Below, piece after piece: positions 1 through 7,530 of a stretch of DNA of 64,000 bases. The stretch comes from Rhodoferax sp. (GTDB lineage Bacteria; Pseudomonadota; Gammaproteobacteria; Burkholderiales; Burkholderiaceae_C). The DNA is taken from positions 45,934 through 109,933 of the forward strand of contig NZ_JAMPYG010000010.1 of NCBI RefSeq assembly GCF_023700745.1, written 5' to 3'. The notes beneath the pieces are model-generated. The model saw nothing but the letters and a program-made list of their open reading frames with translations, was not told where the DNA came from and did not search any database. Both the position numbers and the translations under genes were made by a program. How positions within the stretch are numbered: the first letter of the stretch is position 1; every line of letters begins with the position of its first letter.

Positions 1-51
1 CCAGATGGCGACATGTTCCACGTAAGCGCGTGGTCGGGTGGTGCTGCTCAT
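1..51 (-). CDS. VOC-family (glyoxalase-like) protein, N-terminal fragment
   Basis: Only the first 17 codons are inside the window (MSSTTRPRAYVEHVAIW); the gene runs off the left edge. The EHVAIW string is the typical first beta strand of the vicinal-oxygen-chelate fold used by glyoxalases and related metalloenzymes. Its ATG overlaps the TGA of the upstream reductase gene as ATGA, so the two are probably translationally coupled. The function cannot be refined from so short a piece; it could be a lactoylglutathione lyase-like or dioxygenase-like member. Confidence 0.6.
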   Translation of the reverse strand, partial: MSSTTRPRAYVEHVAIW

Positions 52-998
52 GTGGCTTCCTTGCGTTGGGGGTGAGATTGGAGACCGTGCTCAATGCCCT
101 TGATGCAGGCCACCAGCGTCGCGTTGACAGGCGTGGGTACGCCCAGGGCCGCGCCGCGCTCGACCACCGCGCCGTTGATGTAGTCCACTTCGGTGATCGA
201 GCCCTTTTCCAGGCTTTGCAGCATCGAGGCCTTGAATTCAAAGGGCAGACCGGCCGCCGCCTTGTCCCAGGCCTCGTGCGGCTCCTGGATCGAAAGTTGA
301 ATACCGCTGGCACGTGCCACAGCCATGGCTTCAGCCACCGCAGCCAGCGCACAAGCCCGCACTTCAGGCACCTGGTACAGCGCACCATAAGGCAGACCGG
401 TGATGCCGCTGAGCGCACCGGTGGCCACGTTGATCAGCAGTTTGTCCCAGATGGTGGCGCGAATGTCGGTGCAGACGGTGGTGACCAGGCCGGCAGCGTT
501 GAAGAGTTCGGCGATGGCGTTGGCCCGGTCCGGGGTGTGCGAGCCGAGTTCGCCAATCAACGTCTCCTTACCCTGGGTGCCGGCCACCACCACGCCCGGG
601 CTCACCAGCAGACCGCCCACATAGGTCTTGCCCGCCAGAACACGTTCCGCACCCACCAAATCGGCCAGCACAGCCTCATGTCCCAAGCCATTCTGAAGGG
701 ACAGCACGACGGTGTGCTCACCCACCAAACACATGGCGCCTTGCATGGCCGCCAGCGTATCAAATGACTTGACCAGCACGATGATCAAATCCATCACCCC
801 CAGACCTGCGGCACTGGTGGCCGCCAATACCCTGACGCGTTGCTGGCCACCTGCGTCACGCAAGGTCAACCCATTGCGATTGATGGCATCAACGTACTCC
901 GGTCTGCGGTTGATCAGGGTTACGTCCGCGCCGGCCTTGGCCAAGGTACCGCCGATGGCACACCCCAAAGATCCCGCTCCCAGCACACAAATTTTCAT
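48..998 (-). CDS. 2-dehydropantoate 2-reductase family protein (PanE-like)
   Basis: A 316-residue NADPH-dependent reductase-type protein. The N-terminus carries the Rossmann dinucleotide motif GAGSLGCAIGG at residues 7-17. The C-terminal helical domain has WDKLLINVATG (the likely catalytic Lys) and TEVDYINGAVVERG, both typical of the ketopantoate reductase family. The ORF track extends to 1433, but the family start is MKICVLG at 998, preceded by a GGAGAG Shine-Dalgarno. True PanE makes pantoate for coenzyme A; many catabolic-cluster paralogues have unknown 2-oxoacid substrates. The overlap with a VOC gene and the divergent LysR regulator favour a catabolic paralogue. Family assignment is strong, substrate unknown. 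Confidence 0.85.
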   Translation of the reverse strand: MKICVLGAGSLGCAIGGTLAKAGADVTLINRRPEYVDAINRNGLTLRDAGGQQRVRVLAATSAAGLGVMDLIIVLVKSFDTLAAMQGAMCLVGEHTVVLSLQNGLGHEAVLADLVGAERVLAGKTYVGGLLVSPGVVVAGTQGKETLIGELGSHTPDRANAIAELFNAAGLVTTVCTDIRATIWDKLLINVATGALSGITGLPYGALYQVPEVRACALAAVAEAMAVARASGIQLSIQEPHEAWDKAAAGLPFEFKASMLQSLEKGSITEVDYINGAVVERGAALGVPTPVNATLVACIKGIEHGLQSHPQRKEAT

Positions 999-1083
999 GA
1001 ACTCTCCATTCAGGCCAGCACACCATCGTGCCGTTGGACCCGAACGATAAAGATCCAAGATCATTGTGTCTATAAAATAGTGG

Positions 1084-1098
1084 CAATACAGCATATTG
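1084..1098. promoter_or_regulatory. Inverted repeat between divergent LysR gene and reductase
   Basis: The 112-bp divergent intergenic region holds CAATA-CAGCA-TATTG, a perfect 5-bp inverted repeat with a 5-nt centre, ending 12 bp before the LysR start codon. LysR-type regulators commonly bind short dyads between themselves and a divergent target, so this is a plausible recognition or autoregulation site. The arms are short and A+T rich, so chance occurrence is possible. Confidence 0.35.
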
Positions 1099-1110
1099 TG
1101 TGGAGCAATA

Positions 1111-2061
1111 ATGGATACGAACCAGACTGATGCCAACCTCCTTGATGTCAAACATCTCCGACTGTTCGACCTGCTGTATTCCACGCACAGCGTGACACGC
1201 TGCTCGGAGCTGTTGGGGCAATGCCAGCCCACCGTGAGCATCTGGTTGTCCAAACTTCGAAAAGAGCTTGGCGATCCACTTTTCATACGTACTGCAGATG
1301 GAATGCAGGCCACGCCCAGGGCTGACGAATTGATTGTTTCGGTGCGGGCCGCGTTGGACGCATTGCGACAACTCACGGTGCCGGAGCCTGCGTTCGATCC
1401 AGCCCAAAGCCATCGGCACTTTCGCATTTGCATGACCGATGCCAGTCATATCACGCTGCTGCCTCAATTGCTGGCCCATGTGCGTGCGCTGGCACCGGGA
1501 ACCACGCTGGAGGCCGCGCACATCGACGAAAAGTCTGCAGAAGCATTGCAATCCGGCGAAGCTGATCTGGCGATCGGGCTGGTGCCCTGGCTGGAATCCG
1601 GCTTTTATCAGCAGACCCTGTTTCCCCAGGATTGGGTGTGCTTGGTGAACCCACGTCATCCACGCATCGGCGAGACGCTGGACACACCCGCCTACCAGAA
1701 GGAGGGACATATTGAAATCGTCTCTGGCACCGGATCAGGCTTGCTGAAAGCGGCGCTGGAACAACATCACATCCGGCGCAAGATCGTGCTGGCACTCCCA
1801 GGATTTTTAGGACTGGCTACCGTAGTGGCCAGCACCGATCTGGTGGCGACCCTGCCGCGGCACATCGGCGAGACGCTGGCGCAAATCAATGGCTTGAGGG
1901 TATTCACATGCCCGGTGGCGATCCCTGGGTTTACCGTCAAACAACACTGGCACGCCAGATTTCACAACGACGCGGGCAATCTTTGGCTACGCGGCGTATG
2001 TGCCAGTCTCTTTATGGATCGCAAGGTGCGCGGTGCCGCGACAAAAGACAAACTGCCTTAA
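1111..2061 (+). CDS. LysR-family transcriptional regulator
   Basis: 316 residues. The N-terminal winged helix-turn-helix (about residues 8-67) contains HLRLFDLLYSTHSVTRCSEL followed by QPTVSIWLSKLRKELGDPLF, the LysR signature; the rest is the periplasmic-binding-protein-like effector domain. The start at 1111 (MDTNQTD) is preferred over 1096 because GGAG lies six bases upstream. The HLRLFDLLY opening resembles regulators of aromatic catabolism (NahR/DntR/PnbR group), but the effector cannot be told from sequence. It is divergent from the ketopantoate-reductase-family gene, its probable target. Confidence 0.85.
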   Translation: MDTNQTDANLLDVKHLRLFDLLYSTHSVTRCSELLGQCQPTVSIWLSKLRKELGDPLFIRTADGMQATPRADELIVSVRAALDALRQLTVPEPAFDPAQSHRHFRICMTDASHITLLPQLLAHVRALAPGTTLEAAHIDEKSAEALQSGEADLAIGLVPWLESGFYQQTLFPQDWVCLVNPRHPRIGETLDTPAYQKEGHIEIVSGTGSGLLKAALEQHHIRRKIVLALPGFLGLATVVASTDLVATLPRHIGETLAQINGLRVFTCPVAIPGFTVKQHWHARFHNDAGNLWLRGVCASLFMDRKVRGAATKDKLP

Positions 2062-2164
2062 TCGGCGCCGACACCTATGGGCTGGACTACGCGGACCCCG
2101 GACCTTTCGCAGCCCGCTTGCCATGGCGCCTGACGTAGAGCAGACGGACGAAGCGCCAATCTAC

Positions 2165-2390
2165 TTAACCTGAAAACCGCACACAGGACCCATGTCGCAG
2201 GCATCTTCCACCAGGATGCGCAGCAGGAATCAGCACGGCACCATCGTCATCCACCACCACATCGCCCGCAAAAACGGTCACGCCGGATCAGTTCGTCCGG
2301 CAGAAACAAATCGCCAAGTTCACCCTCGTCACTGGCAATGCGAATTATTGTCAACCCTGTGACGCCACAGTCCAGATAGAAATCAACCAT
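2165..2390 (-). pseudogene. Decayed gene remnant with RraA-like and DapA-like fragments
   Basis: The 571-bp gap 2062-2632 has no intact gene. On the minus strand, one frame from an ATG at 2390 reads MVDFYLDCGVTGLTI, like the opening helix of dihydrodipicolinate-synthase-family aldolases. A shifted frame reads VTVFAGDVVVDDDGAVLIPA, the conserved C-terminal strand pair of RraA/HMG-aldolase-family proteins, then degenerates to a TAA at 2165. The two parts are out of frame and far shorter than either family. I read this as a rearranged remnant of a small catabolic cluster. The RraA-like segment is the more convincing one. Confidence 0.45.
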
Positions 2391-2438
2391 GCGCTAGGCA
2401 CTGATCAGGTACACGCCCGTGGCAGATGCATCCAGTTA

Positions 2439-2523
2439 TTCAAACCAACCCTGTTTTGTGTCAAGTCAAAGAGATGGTGATCATTCCAGTGAATCCATCT
2501 TGGTTTGAATTTTTTCGAACCAA
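2439..2523. repeat. Three copies of a TTCRAACCAA motif upstream of the ABC operon
   Basis: TTCAAACCAA occurs at 2439-2448, its exact reverse complement TTGGTTTGAA at 2500-2509, and TTCGAACCAA at 2514-2523. The last two form a palindrome with a TTTT centre and one mismatch. The cluster lies 110-195 bp upstream of the solute-binding-protein gene, in a gene-poor A+T-rich leader. It could be a regulator binding array or a hairpin in the leader; no T-run typical of a terminator follows. Confidence 0.45.
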
Positions 2524-2570
2524 CACAGGGCAATCCTTATTGACACACATAAAAAAAAGAACAAAATAAA

Positions 2571-2606
2571 ACATGTCCAAAATTTCGGGCATGTGTTCGG
2601 TATAGT
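2571..2606 (+). promoter_or_regulatory. Putative promoter with palindromic operator for the ABC operon
   Basis: ACATGTCC (2571-2578) and GGGCATGT (2587-2594) form an inverted repeat with one mismatch and an 8-bp centre. TATAGT at 2601-2606 is a good -10 element seven bases after the palindrome, so the palindrome would cover the -35 area. An AAGGAGAAGG ribosome-binding site follows before the ATG at 2633. This is the layout of an operator overlapping a promoter. The IclR-family gene at the end of the operon is the obvious candidate regulator, by inference only. Confidence 0.4.
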
Positions 2607-2632
2607 GGATTTAATCAACAAGGAGAAGGTAA

Positions 2633-3472
2633 ATGAAATTTCGACTTTTGGCTTTGGCAGCACTGTCTGCGATGACCGCATTGACCAGTACCGCACAGGC
2701 TGCGGGAACGAGCAAGCTCGACCAGGTGTTGGCGCGCGGCAAGCTCATCGTGGGAACAGGCAGTACCAATGCACCATGGCACTTCAAAAGTGCCGACAAC
2801 AAGCTGCAGGGATTCGACATCGACATATCGAAAGTTATCGCCAAGGCGCTGTTTGACAATCCGGAAAAAGTGGAATTCGTCAACCAGTCGTCAGACGCCC
2901 GCATTCCGAACATCACCACCGACAAGGTCGATATCACCTGCCAGTTCCTGACCGTGACCGGTGGCCGCGCACAGCAAGTTGCATTCACCATCCCCTACTA
3001 CCGGGAAGGTGTTGGCCTGATGACCAAGGCCGGCAGCGCACGTAGCACCTACGACGCCTTGAAAGCGGCCGGCACTTCAGTGACGGTGGCCGTGCTGCAA
3101 AACGTCTACGCCGAGGCCATGGTGCATGCTGCCTTGCCAAAGGCCAAGGTCGCCCAGTACGAATCTCCGGATCTGATGTACCAAGCACTGAATTCGGGTC
3201 GGGCCGATGCCGCTGCAACCGACCAGTCGTCGATCTCCTGGTTCATCAAGCAAAACCCGGGTAAATATAAAGATGCAGGGTATGGCTGGAATCCTCAGAC
3301 CTATGCGTGCGCCGTGAAGCGTGGCGATCAGGACTGGCTCAATTTCGTCAATACAGCACTGCATGAAGCAATGACCGGGGTGGAGTTTGATACGTATGCC
3401 GCATCCTACAAAACCTGGTTTGGGGTAGACCTCGCACCGCCAAAAATCGGATTCCCGGTTGAATTCAAGTAA
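2633..3472 (+). CDS. Amino-acid-type ABC transporter solute-binding protein
   Basis: 279 residues with a Sec signal peptide (hydrophobic LLALAALSAM, cleavage after AQA near residue 23). The mature part has the family-3 binding-protein features VLARGKLIVGTG, LQGFDIDISKVIAKAL and DARIPNITTDKVDITC. It should capture a polar amino acid or similar small polar compound in the periplasm and deliver it to the two downstream permeases. It heads the operon, with AAGGAGAAGG before the ATG. The ligand-binding Asp of FDID and the Arg of DARI, which usually contact the amino-acid backbone, are present. Substrate identity is unknown. Confidence 0.88.
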   Translation: MKFRLLALAALSAMTALTSTAQAAGTSKLDQVLARGKLIVGTGSTNAPWHFKSADNKLQGFDIDISKVIAKALFDNPEKVEFVNQSSDARIPNITTDKVDITCQFLTVTGGRAQQVAFTIPYYREGVGLMTKAGSARSTYDALKAAGTSVTVAVLQNVYAEAMVHAALPKAKVAQYESPDLMYQALNSGRADAAATDQSSISWFIKQNPGKYKDAGYGWNPQTYACAVKRGDQDWLNFVNTALHEAMTGVEFDTYAASYKTWFGVDLAPPKIGFPVEFK

Positions 3473-3594
3473 GCCAGTGACGATCTAATTCGCAAAAACT
3501 GCGATCTCCCCTCTACAGCAGGCGTCCGCAGCCTGGTCTGGAGGGGGAGCAGGCAAAGGCGATTGGCCTGTCATTCTGCCAAGGAAAAGGCGCC

Positions 3595-4257
3595 ATGGAT
3601 TATGTTTTGAATTTTTCTGTTGTGTGGCGAAGCTTCGAGCATCTGCTGGGTGGGCTGGGCCTCAGTCTGCTGATCGCCTTTGCTTCGATCCTGATCGGCA
3701 TCGTGATTGGGCTCGTGGTGAGCTTCGCGCTGATTTCCCCATCGGCTAGCGTGCGCCGATTGGCGAACACCTATGTCACGGTAATACGCAACACGCCGCT
3801 GCTGGTGCTGGTGTTATTTGCCTATTTCGCCCTGCCAGACCTCGGTGTGCGGCTGGGCAGTATCGAATCGTTCGTCGTCACCCTTGCCTTGTATTCCAGC
3901 TGCTATCTCGCAGAAGTATTTCGCGGCGGACTGCTGTCGGTTCCCAAGGGGCTGAGCGAAGCGGGACAAGCGATCGGGCTCACGAAGATGCAAATCCGTC
4001 TATCGATCGTCATGCCGATCATGTTCCGCAACGTGCTGCCTGCCCTCGGCAGTACGGTGATCTCGCTGTTCAAGGACACTTCGCTCGCTGCAGCGATTGC
4101 GGTGCCCGAGCTGACCTTCCAGGCACGCAAGATCAACGTCGAGAGTTTTCGCGTGGTGGAAACCTGGATCGTTGCCAGCCTTATTTATGTCTTGACTTGC
4201 ATCGTCCTCGCCATGCTGTTCCGGCATATCGAACGACGTCTTGCCATTCCACGGTGA
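3595..4257 (+). CDS. Amino acid ABC transporter permease (HisM/GltJ family)
   Basis: 220 residues with about five hydrophobic segments and the polar-amino-acid-transporter 3-TM domain. The coupling-loop region SEAGQAIGLTKMQIRLSIVMP (EAA motif, about residues 121-141) contacts the ATPase. It is an inner-membrane subunit paired with the following permease. Its start is preceded by AAGGAAAAGG. The 122-bp gap after the binding-protein gene contains no gene; such gaps often hold processing or attenuation sites that set a higher binding-protein dose, but no clear terminator is visible. Confidence 0.88.
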   Translation: MDYVLNFSVVWRSFEHLLGGLGLSLLIAFASILIGIVIGLVVSFALISPSASVRRLANTYVTVIRNTPLLVLVLFAYFALPDLGVRLGSIESFVVTLALYSSCYLAEVFRGGLLSVPKGLSEAGQAIGLTKMQIRLSIVMPIMFRNVLPALGSTVISLFKDTSLAAAIAVPELTFQARKINVESFRVVETWIVASLIYVLTCIVLAMLFRHIERRLAIPR

Positions 4258-4262
4258 ACAGC

Positions 4263-4931
4263 ATGGATTTCACATTGACTCAATTTCTGCACGAGCTTTG
4301 GATTGCCCGCACACCCATCGTCCACGGACTTGGCATCACCATGCTGGCATCGGCGTTGGCGATTGTGGCGGGGTCGCTGCTGGGCATCGGGGTGGGCCTG
4401 GCCCTGACCTATGGCGTGCCACCACTGCGCTGGCTGACCCGTGCCTACACTGATTTCATTCGGGGCACGCCCGTGCTGGTACTCGTGCTGGCAAGCTACT
4501 ACATCCTGGGTGCCATTGGGGTTCAACTCAGTCCATTTCAGGCAGGCGTCCTGGCCCTGGCTGTCTTCTGCAGTTCACATGTTGGTGAAATCGTGCGGGG
4601 GGCGTTGCAAGCCATCCCGCATGGCCAGATCGAAGCCGCCAAGGCTGTGGGACTGACCTTTACGCAGACTTTTCTCTATATCCTGATGCCGTTGGCCATA
4701 CGCCAGATCCTGCCAACCTGGGTCAACACCGCAACCGAGATGGTCAAGGCTTCAACACTGCTGTCCATCATCGGGGTGAGTGACTTGCTACTGAGCTCGC
4801 AAGAGGTGATTTCTCGCACCTTTATGAGTCTGCCGTTTTATTTTTTTGCCGGACTTCTCTATTTCACGGTCAATTTTGCCATCGAACAGTTCGGGCGATT
4901 CGTGGAACGGAAAACCAAAATTCCATCGTAG
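4263..4931 (+). CDS. Amino acid ABC transporter permease, second subunit
   Basis: 222 residues from ATG 4263 (MDFTLTQF). A GTG at 4254 is in frame and overlaps the upstream TGA as GTGA, so translational coupling from that codon is also possible; the ORF-track start at 4197 is too early. It has about five transmembrane segments, FIRGTPVLVLVL in the conserved RGTP region and the EAA loop EAAKAVGLTFTQTFLYILMP. It should form the heteromeric channel with the preceding permease. Confidence 0.88.
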   Translation: MDFTLTQFLHELWIARTPIVHGLGITMLASALAIVAGSLLGIGVGLALTYGVPPLRWLTRAYTDFIRGTPVLVLVLASYYILGAIGVQLSPFQAGVLALAVFCSSHVGEIVRGALQAIPHGQIEAAKAVGLTFTQTFLYILMPLAIRQILPTWVNTATEMVKASTLLSIIGVSDLLLSSQEVISRTFMSLPFYFFAGLLYFTVNFAIEQFGRFVERKTKIPS

Positions 4932-4943
4932 GGAGCATCGCTG

Positions 4944-5714
4944 ATGAGCAGCAACATTCTTGAAATAAAAAACCTGCACAAGCGCTTTGGTGCAGTCGAG
5001 GTGCTGAAAGGGGTTGACTTTGCCATGCAGCAGGGCGATGTGGTCTGCATCATCGGCTCTAGCGGTTCCGGCAAGACGACCTTGCTGCGCTGCATCAACA
5101 TGCTGGAAGACTTCAACGAAGGCGAGGTCTGGATTGATGGCCAGGGTATCGGCTATGAGACCCGCAACGGCGCCCGGCGGCGTAAAAGTGAAAAAGAAAT
5201 CGCCAGGCAACGTGCCCTCACCGGTATGGCATTCCAGCAATTCAATCTCTTCCCGCACATGACGGCGACAGAAAACGTCATGCTGGGGCTCGTCAAAGTC
5301 AAGAACATGAACAAGGACGAGGCACATGCCATTGCCAAAAAATGGCTCGACCGGGTTGGCCTGCTGGAACGCAGCGACCATTATCCGGGCCAGTTATCGG
5401 GCGGGCAGCAACAGCGGGTCGCAATCGCTCGTGCCATTGCGATGAGCCCGAAATTGATGCTGTTCGATGAAGTGACTTCTGCACTCGATCCCGAACTGGT
5501 AAATGAGGTGTTGCTGGTCATCAAGGATCTTGCCCGCGAAGGGATGACCATGCTGCTGGTGACCCATGAGATGCGTTTTGCCTTTGAAGTAGCGAACCGG
5601 GTGATTTTCATGAATGAAGGCCGGATCGGCGAAGCGGGTGATCCCAAAGAGATGTTTATCCATTCGAAAACCGAGCGATTGGCCGAGTTCCTGAAAAACT
5701 CCACGTTCAACTAA
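4944..5714 (+). CDS. Amino acid ABC transporter ATP-binding protein (GlnQ/HisP family)
   Basis: 256 residues with all nucleotide-binding motifs: Walker [10 protein letters not shown] (about residues 38-46), Q-loop [11 protein letters not shown], signature LSGGQQQR, Walker [13 protein letters not shown] and the switch His in LLVTHEM. It drives import by the two upstream permeases at the cytoplasmic face. There is a 12-bp gap after the second permease. An insert of charged residues between Walker A and the Q-loop ([12 protein letters not shown]) is somewhat longer than in GlnQ. The Walker B second acidic residue lies in DEVTSAL, as in the PAAT group. Confidence 0.92.
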   Translation: MSSNILEIKNLHKRFGAVEVLKGVDFAMQQGDVVCIIGSSGSGKTTLLRCINMLEDFNEGEVWIDGQGIGYETRNGARRRKSEKEIARQRALTGMAFQQFNLFPHMTATENVMLGLVKVKNMNKDEAHAIAKKWLDRVGLLERSDHYPGQLSGGQQQRVAIARAIAMSPKLMLFDEVTSALDPELVNEVLLVIKDLAREGMTMLLVTHEMRFAFEVANRVIFMNEGRIGEAGDPKEMFIHSKTERLAEFLKNSTFN

Positions 5715-5733
5715 CCAAAAAGGAAAAACCAAA

Positions 5734-6135
5734 ATGACACTTGTACGATACGGTGCTGGTGAAATCGGCGCAGGCGGGCAGCCCCTGCCCTTTGCACGGG
5801 CTGTTGAAGCAGATGGCTGGTTGTATGTATCGGGCCAGGTCGCCTTGCAACAAGGTGAAATCGTGGGTGGCGGCATCATTGCCGAAACCCGCAAGGCCAT
5901 TGGCAATCTGATCACCATTCTGAGCGAGGCCGGCTACGGCGTCGAGGATGTCGTCAGAGTGGGCGTCTGGCTCGATGACCCGCGGGACTTCTGGACTTTC
6001 AACAAAATATACACGGAATATTTCGGCGAAAATCCGCCAGCACGGGCCTGCGTCCAATCCCGGATGATGGTCGACTGCAAAGTTGAGATCGATTGCATCG
6101 CCTTCAAACGTAAGCCTGCCAAGATGACTGGTTAA
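5734..6135 (+). CDS. RidA/YjgF/UK114 family protein
   Basis: 133 residues, a single Rid domain that forms trimers. Visible signatures are WLYVSGQVALQQGEIV near the start and NPPARACVQSRMMVDCKVEID near the end, the Arg of PAR being the position used by imine-deaminating RidA. The acidic residue that follows in the last strand is Asp rather than Glu. RidA proteins hydrolyse reactive enamines or imines released by PLP or flavin enzymes. It lies 19 bp after the ABC ATPase gene, which suggests the imported compound is catabolised through an imine. It is a different Rid paralogue from the one at 17.1 kb. Confidence 0.85.
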   Translation: MTLVRYGAGEIGAGGQPLPFARAVEADGWLYVSGQVALQQGEIVGGGIIAETRKAIGNLITILSEAGYGVEDVVRVGVWLDDPRDFWTFNKIYTEYFGENPPARACVQSRMMVDCKVEIDCIAFKRKPAKMTG

Positions 6136-6185
6136 TGGTTAAGTTTGCCTGCGTGAATTCGGCTCGCCATTGACCCTATGATGAA

Positions 6186-6971
6186 ATGCAAGACATGACC
6201 GCTGTCGGACAAGACTCCCCCCTTCGGCGATCTCGCGGCCTGGATCGGGCGTTTGAAATTCTCGATTTTTTTCGTGTCCAGCGTCGACCGATGCGGCCGA
6301 ATGAAATCGCGGCGCACATTGGCGCGCCCCGTTCATCAGTCTATGAACTGGTGAATTTGCTGCTGAAGCACGGCGCCCTGGAATACCGGGGCGATGAAGG
6401 GCAAGTCTTTCTGGGCCGAAAACTGTATTTCCTGTACAACGCGTATGCCGAGCAGTTCGACCCCATGGGGGAATGTGAATCGTCACTGGCCCGCATTACG
6501 GAAACAACCCGGGAGACATCCCAGTTTTGCATGCTCGACGGCAATAAATACACCGTTGCGCTGATGAAAGAGGGCATCCGACCTTTCCGGATTTCTTCCA
6601 ATGTTGGCGAGGCATTGCCAATTCCGTGGACTGCATCGGGACGCCTGCTGGTGTCCCATATGACAGACCAGGAAATACTGGATTTCATTCCTGGGGAAGA
6701 CTTCAAATTACCCAATGGGGAATGGCTCTCGCCAGAGACCTTCATTCAACAAGCCCGAGAGGCCAGCATCGCGGGGTATTTCACCTTCGACAGCATCGTC
6801 GACAGTTTCACCCATTGCTTTGCCGTACCCGTCTACCAAAAGGACAAAAAATGCATGGCCACGCTTTGTCTGGTCGCCCCCAAGGATGATGGTCTTCGCA
6901 ACAAACAGGAATACCTCCGTTGCCTGATGGACGTCGCCAGTGAGTTGACGCAAAGGATAAAGTTTGTTTAA
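6186..6971 (+). CDS. IclR-family transcriptional regulator
   Basis: 261 residues. The N-terminal winged helix (about residues 15-75: LDRAFEILDFF, RPNEIAAHIGAPRSSVYELVNLLLKHG) is followed by the IclR ligand-binding domain with VGEALPIPWTASGRLLVSH. The family usually represses or activates an adjacent catabolic or transport operon in response to a small organic acid. It follows RidA by 50 bp, so it is probably co-transcribed and feeds back on the promoter upstream of 2633. Two in-frame starts (6186 and 6195) are possible; 6186 is used here. Confidence 0.85.
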   Translation: MQDMTAVGQDSPLRRSRGLDRAFEILDFFRVQRRPMRPNEIAAHIGAPRSSVYELVNLLLKHGALEYRGDEGQVFLGRKLYFLYNAYAEQFDPMGECESSLARITETTRETSQFCMLDGNKYTVALMKEGIRPFRISSNVGEALPIPWTASGRLLVSHMTDQEILDFIPGEDFKLPNGEWLSPETFIQQAREASIAGYFTFDSIVDSFTHCFAVPVYQKDKKCMATLCLVAPKDDGLRNKQEYLRCLMDVASELTQRIKFV

Positions 6972-7014
6972 CCAAGTACTTTCCTCCGGAAACATCCCTG
7001 AAGGAAAAAAAGGC

Positions 7015-7524
7015 ATGACGGATCACCTGACGATCCATGGTGCAAGAAATGCTGATGTACCAACGGTACTCGCGTTCATCTTTGAACATGGCATAAACCC
7101 ATGGAATTATCTGCATCGACCAAGCCTTGTTGCCCATCTGGCGGATATCGAAACCGGCAAAACGCAAGCCTTGCTAGCGACGCTTAACGATGAACTGGCA
7201 GGCGTTGTGACTTTTATGGCGAGCACGGCCATGGCACAGTACCAGAAAGAGGCACATCGCGGTGATGCGCATGGCTACATCTCCGAAGCGGTCGTGCATG
7301 GTGCGCATAGCGGTTGTGGTATCGGTACCAGCTTGCTGCGCGCAGCCACTTCGCAATTGGCGGCGCAGGGCTTCAGGGAAATTTATATCGAACGACATGA
7401 AGAAAACCTGGCCTCGGCGGGCATGATGCGCAAGACAGGCTTTGTTGAAATCGATCTTTATAAAGATCCCGCACGTCGTGCGACCGGATTTCGCAGAACA
7501 AGCGTCAGTCGGTTACTGGTGTGA
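7015..7524 (+). CDS. GNAT-family N-acetyltransferase
   Basis: 169 residues from ATG 7015, preceded by AAGGAAAAAAAGG; the ORF-track start at 6964 would overlap the IclR gene without a ribosome-binding site. The acetyl-CoA-binding motif A is seen in SEAVVHGAHSGCGIGTSLLRAA (R/Q-x-x-G-x-G/A equivalent), then IYIERHEENLASAGMMRKTGFVE, the usual motif B. It probably acetylates an amine or amino-acid-like substrate, perhaps detoxifying the transported compound. It is the last gene of the plus-strand operon and converges on the deacylase gene with only 6 bp between stops. Confidence 0.8.
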   Translation: MTDHLTIHGARNADVPTVLAFIFEHGINPWNYLHRPSLVAHLADIETGKTQALLATLNDELAGVVTFMASTAMAQYQKEAHRGDAHGYISEAVVHGAHSGCGIGTSLLRAATSQLAAQGFREIYIERHEENLASAGMMRKTGFVEIDLYKDPARRATGFRRTSVSRLLV

Positions 7525-7530
7525 TTGCAC

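Noticed and set aside
1908-2138. 76-codon ORF past the LysR gene
   Set aside because: Alternate frame of the LysR 3' end running into the non-coding gap.
2540-2568. TTGACA as -35 of the ABC operon
   Set aside because: A good hexamer, but the position 17 bp on is AAAATA, a poor -10; TATAGT at 2601 with an overlapping dyad seems the better promoter.
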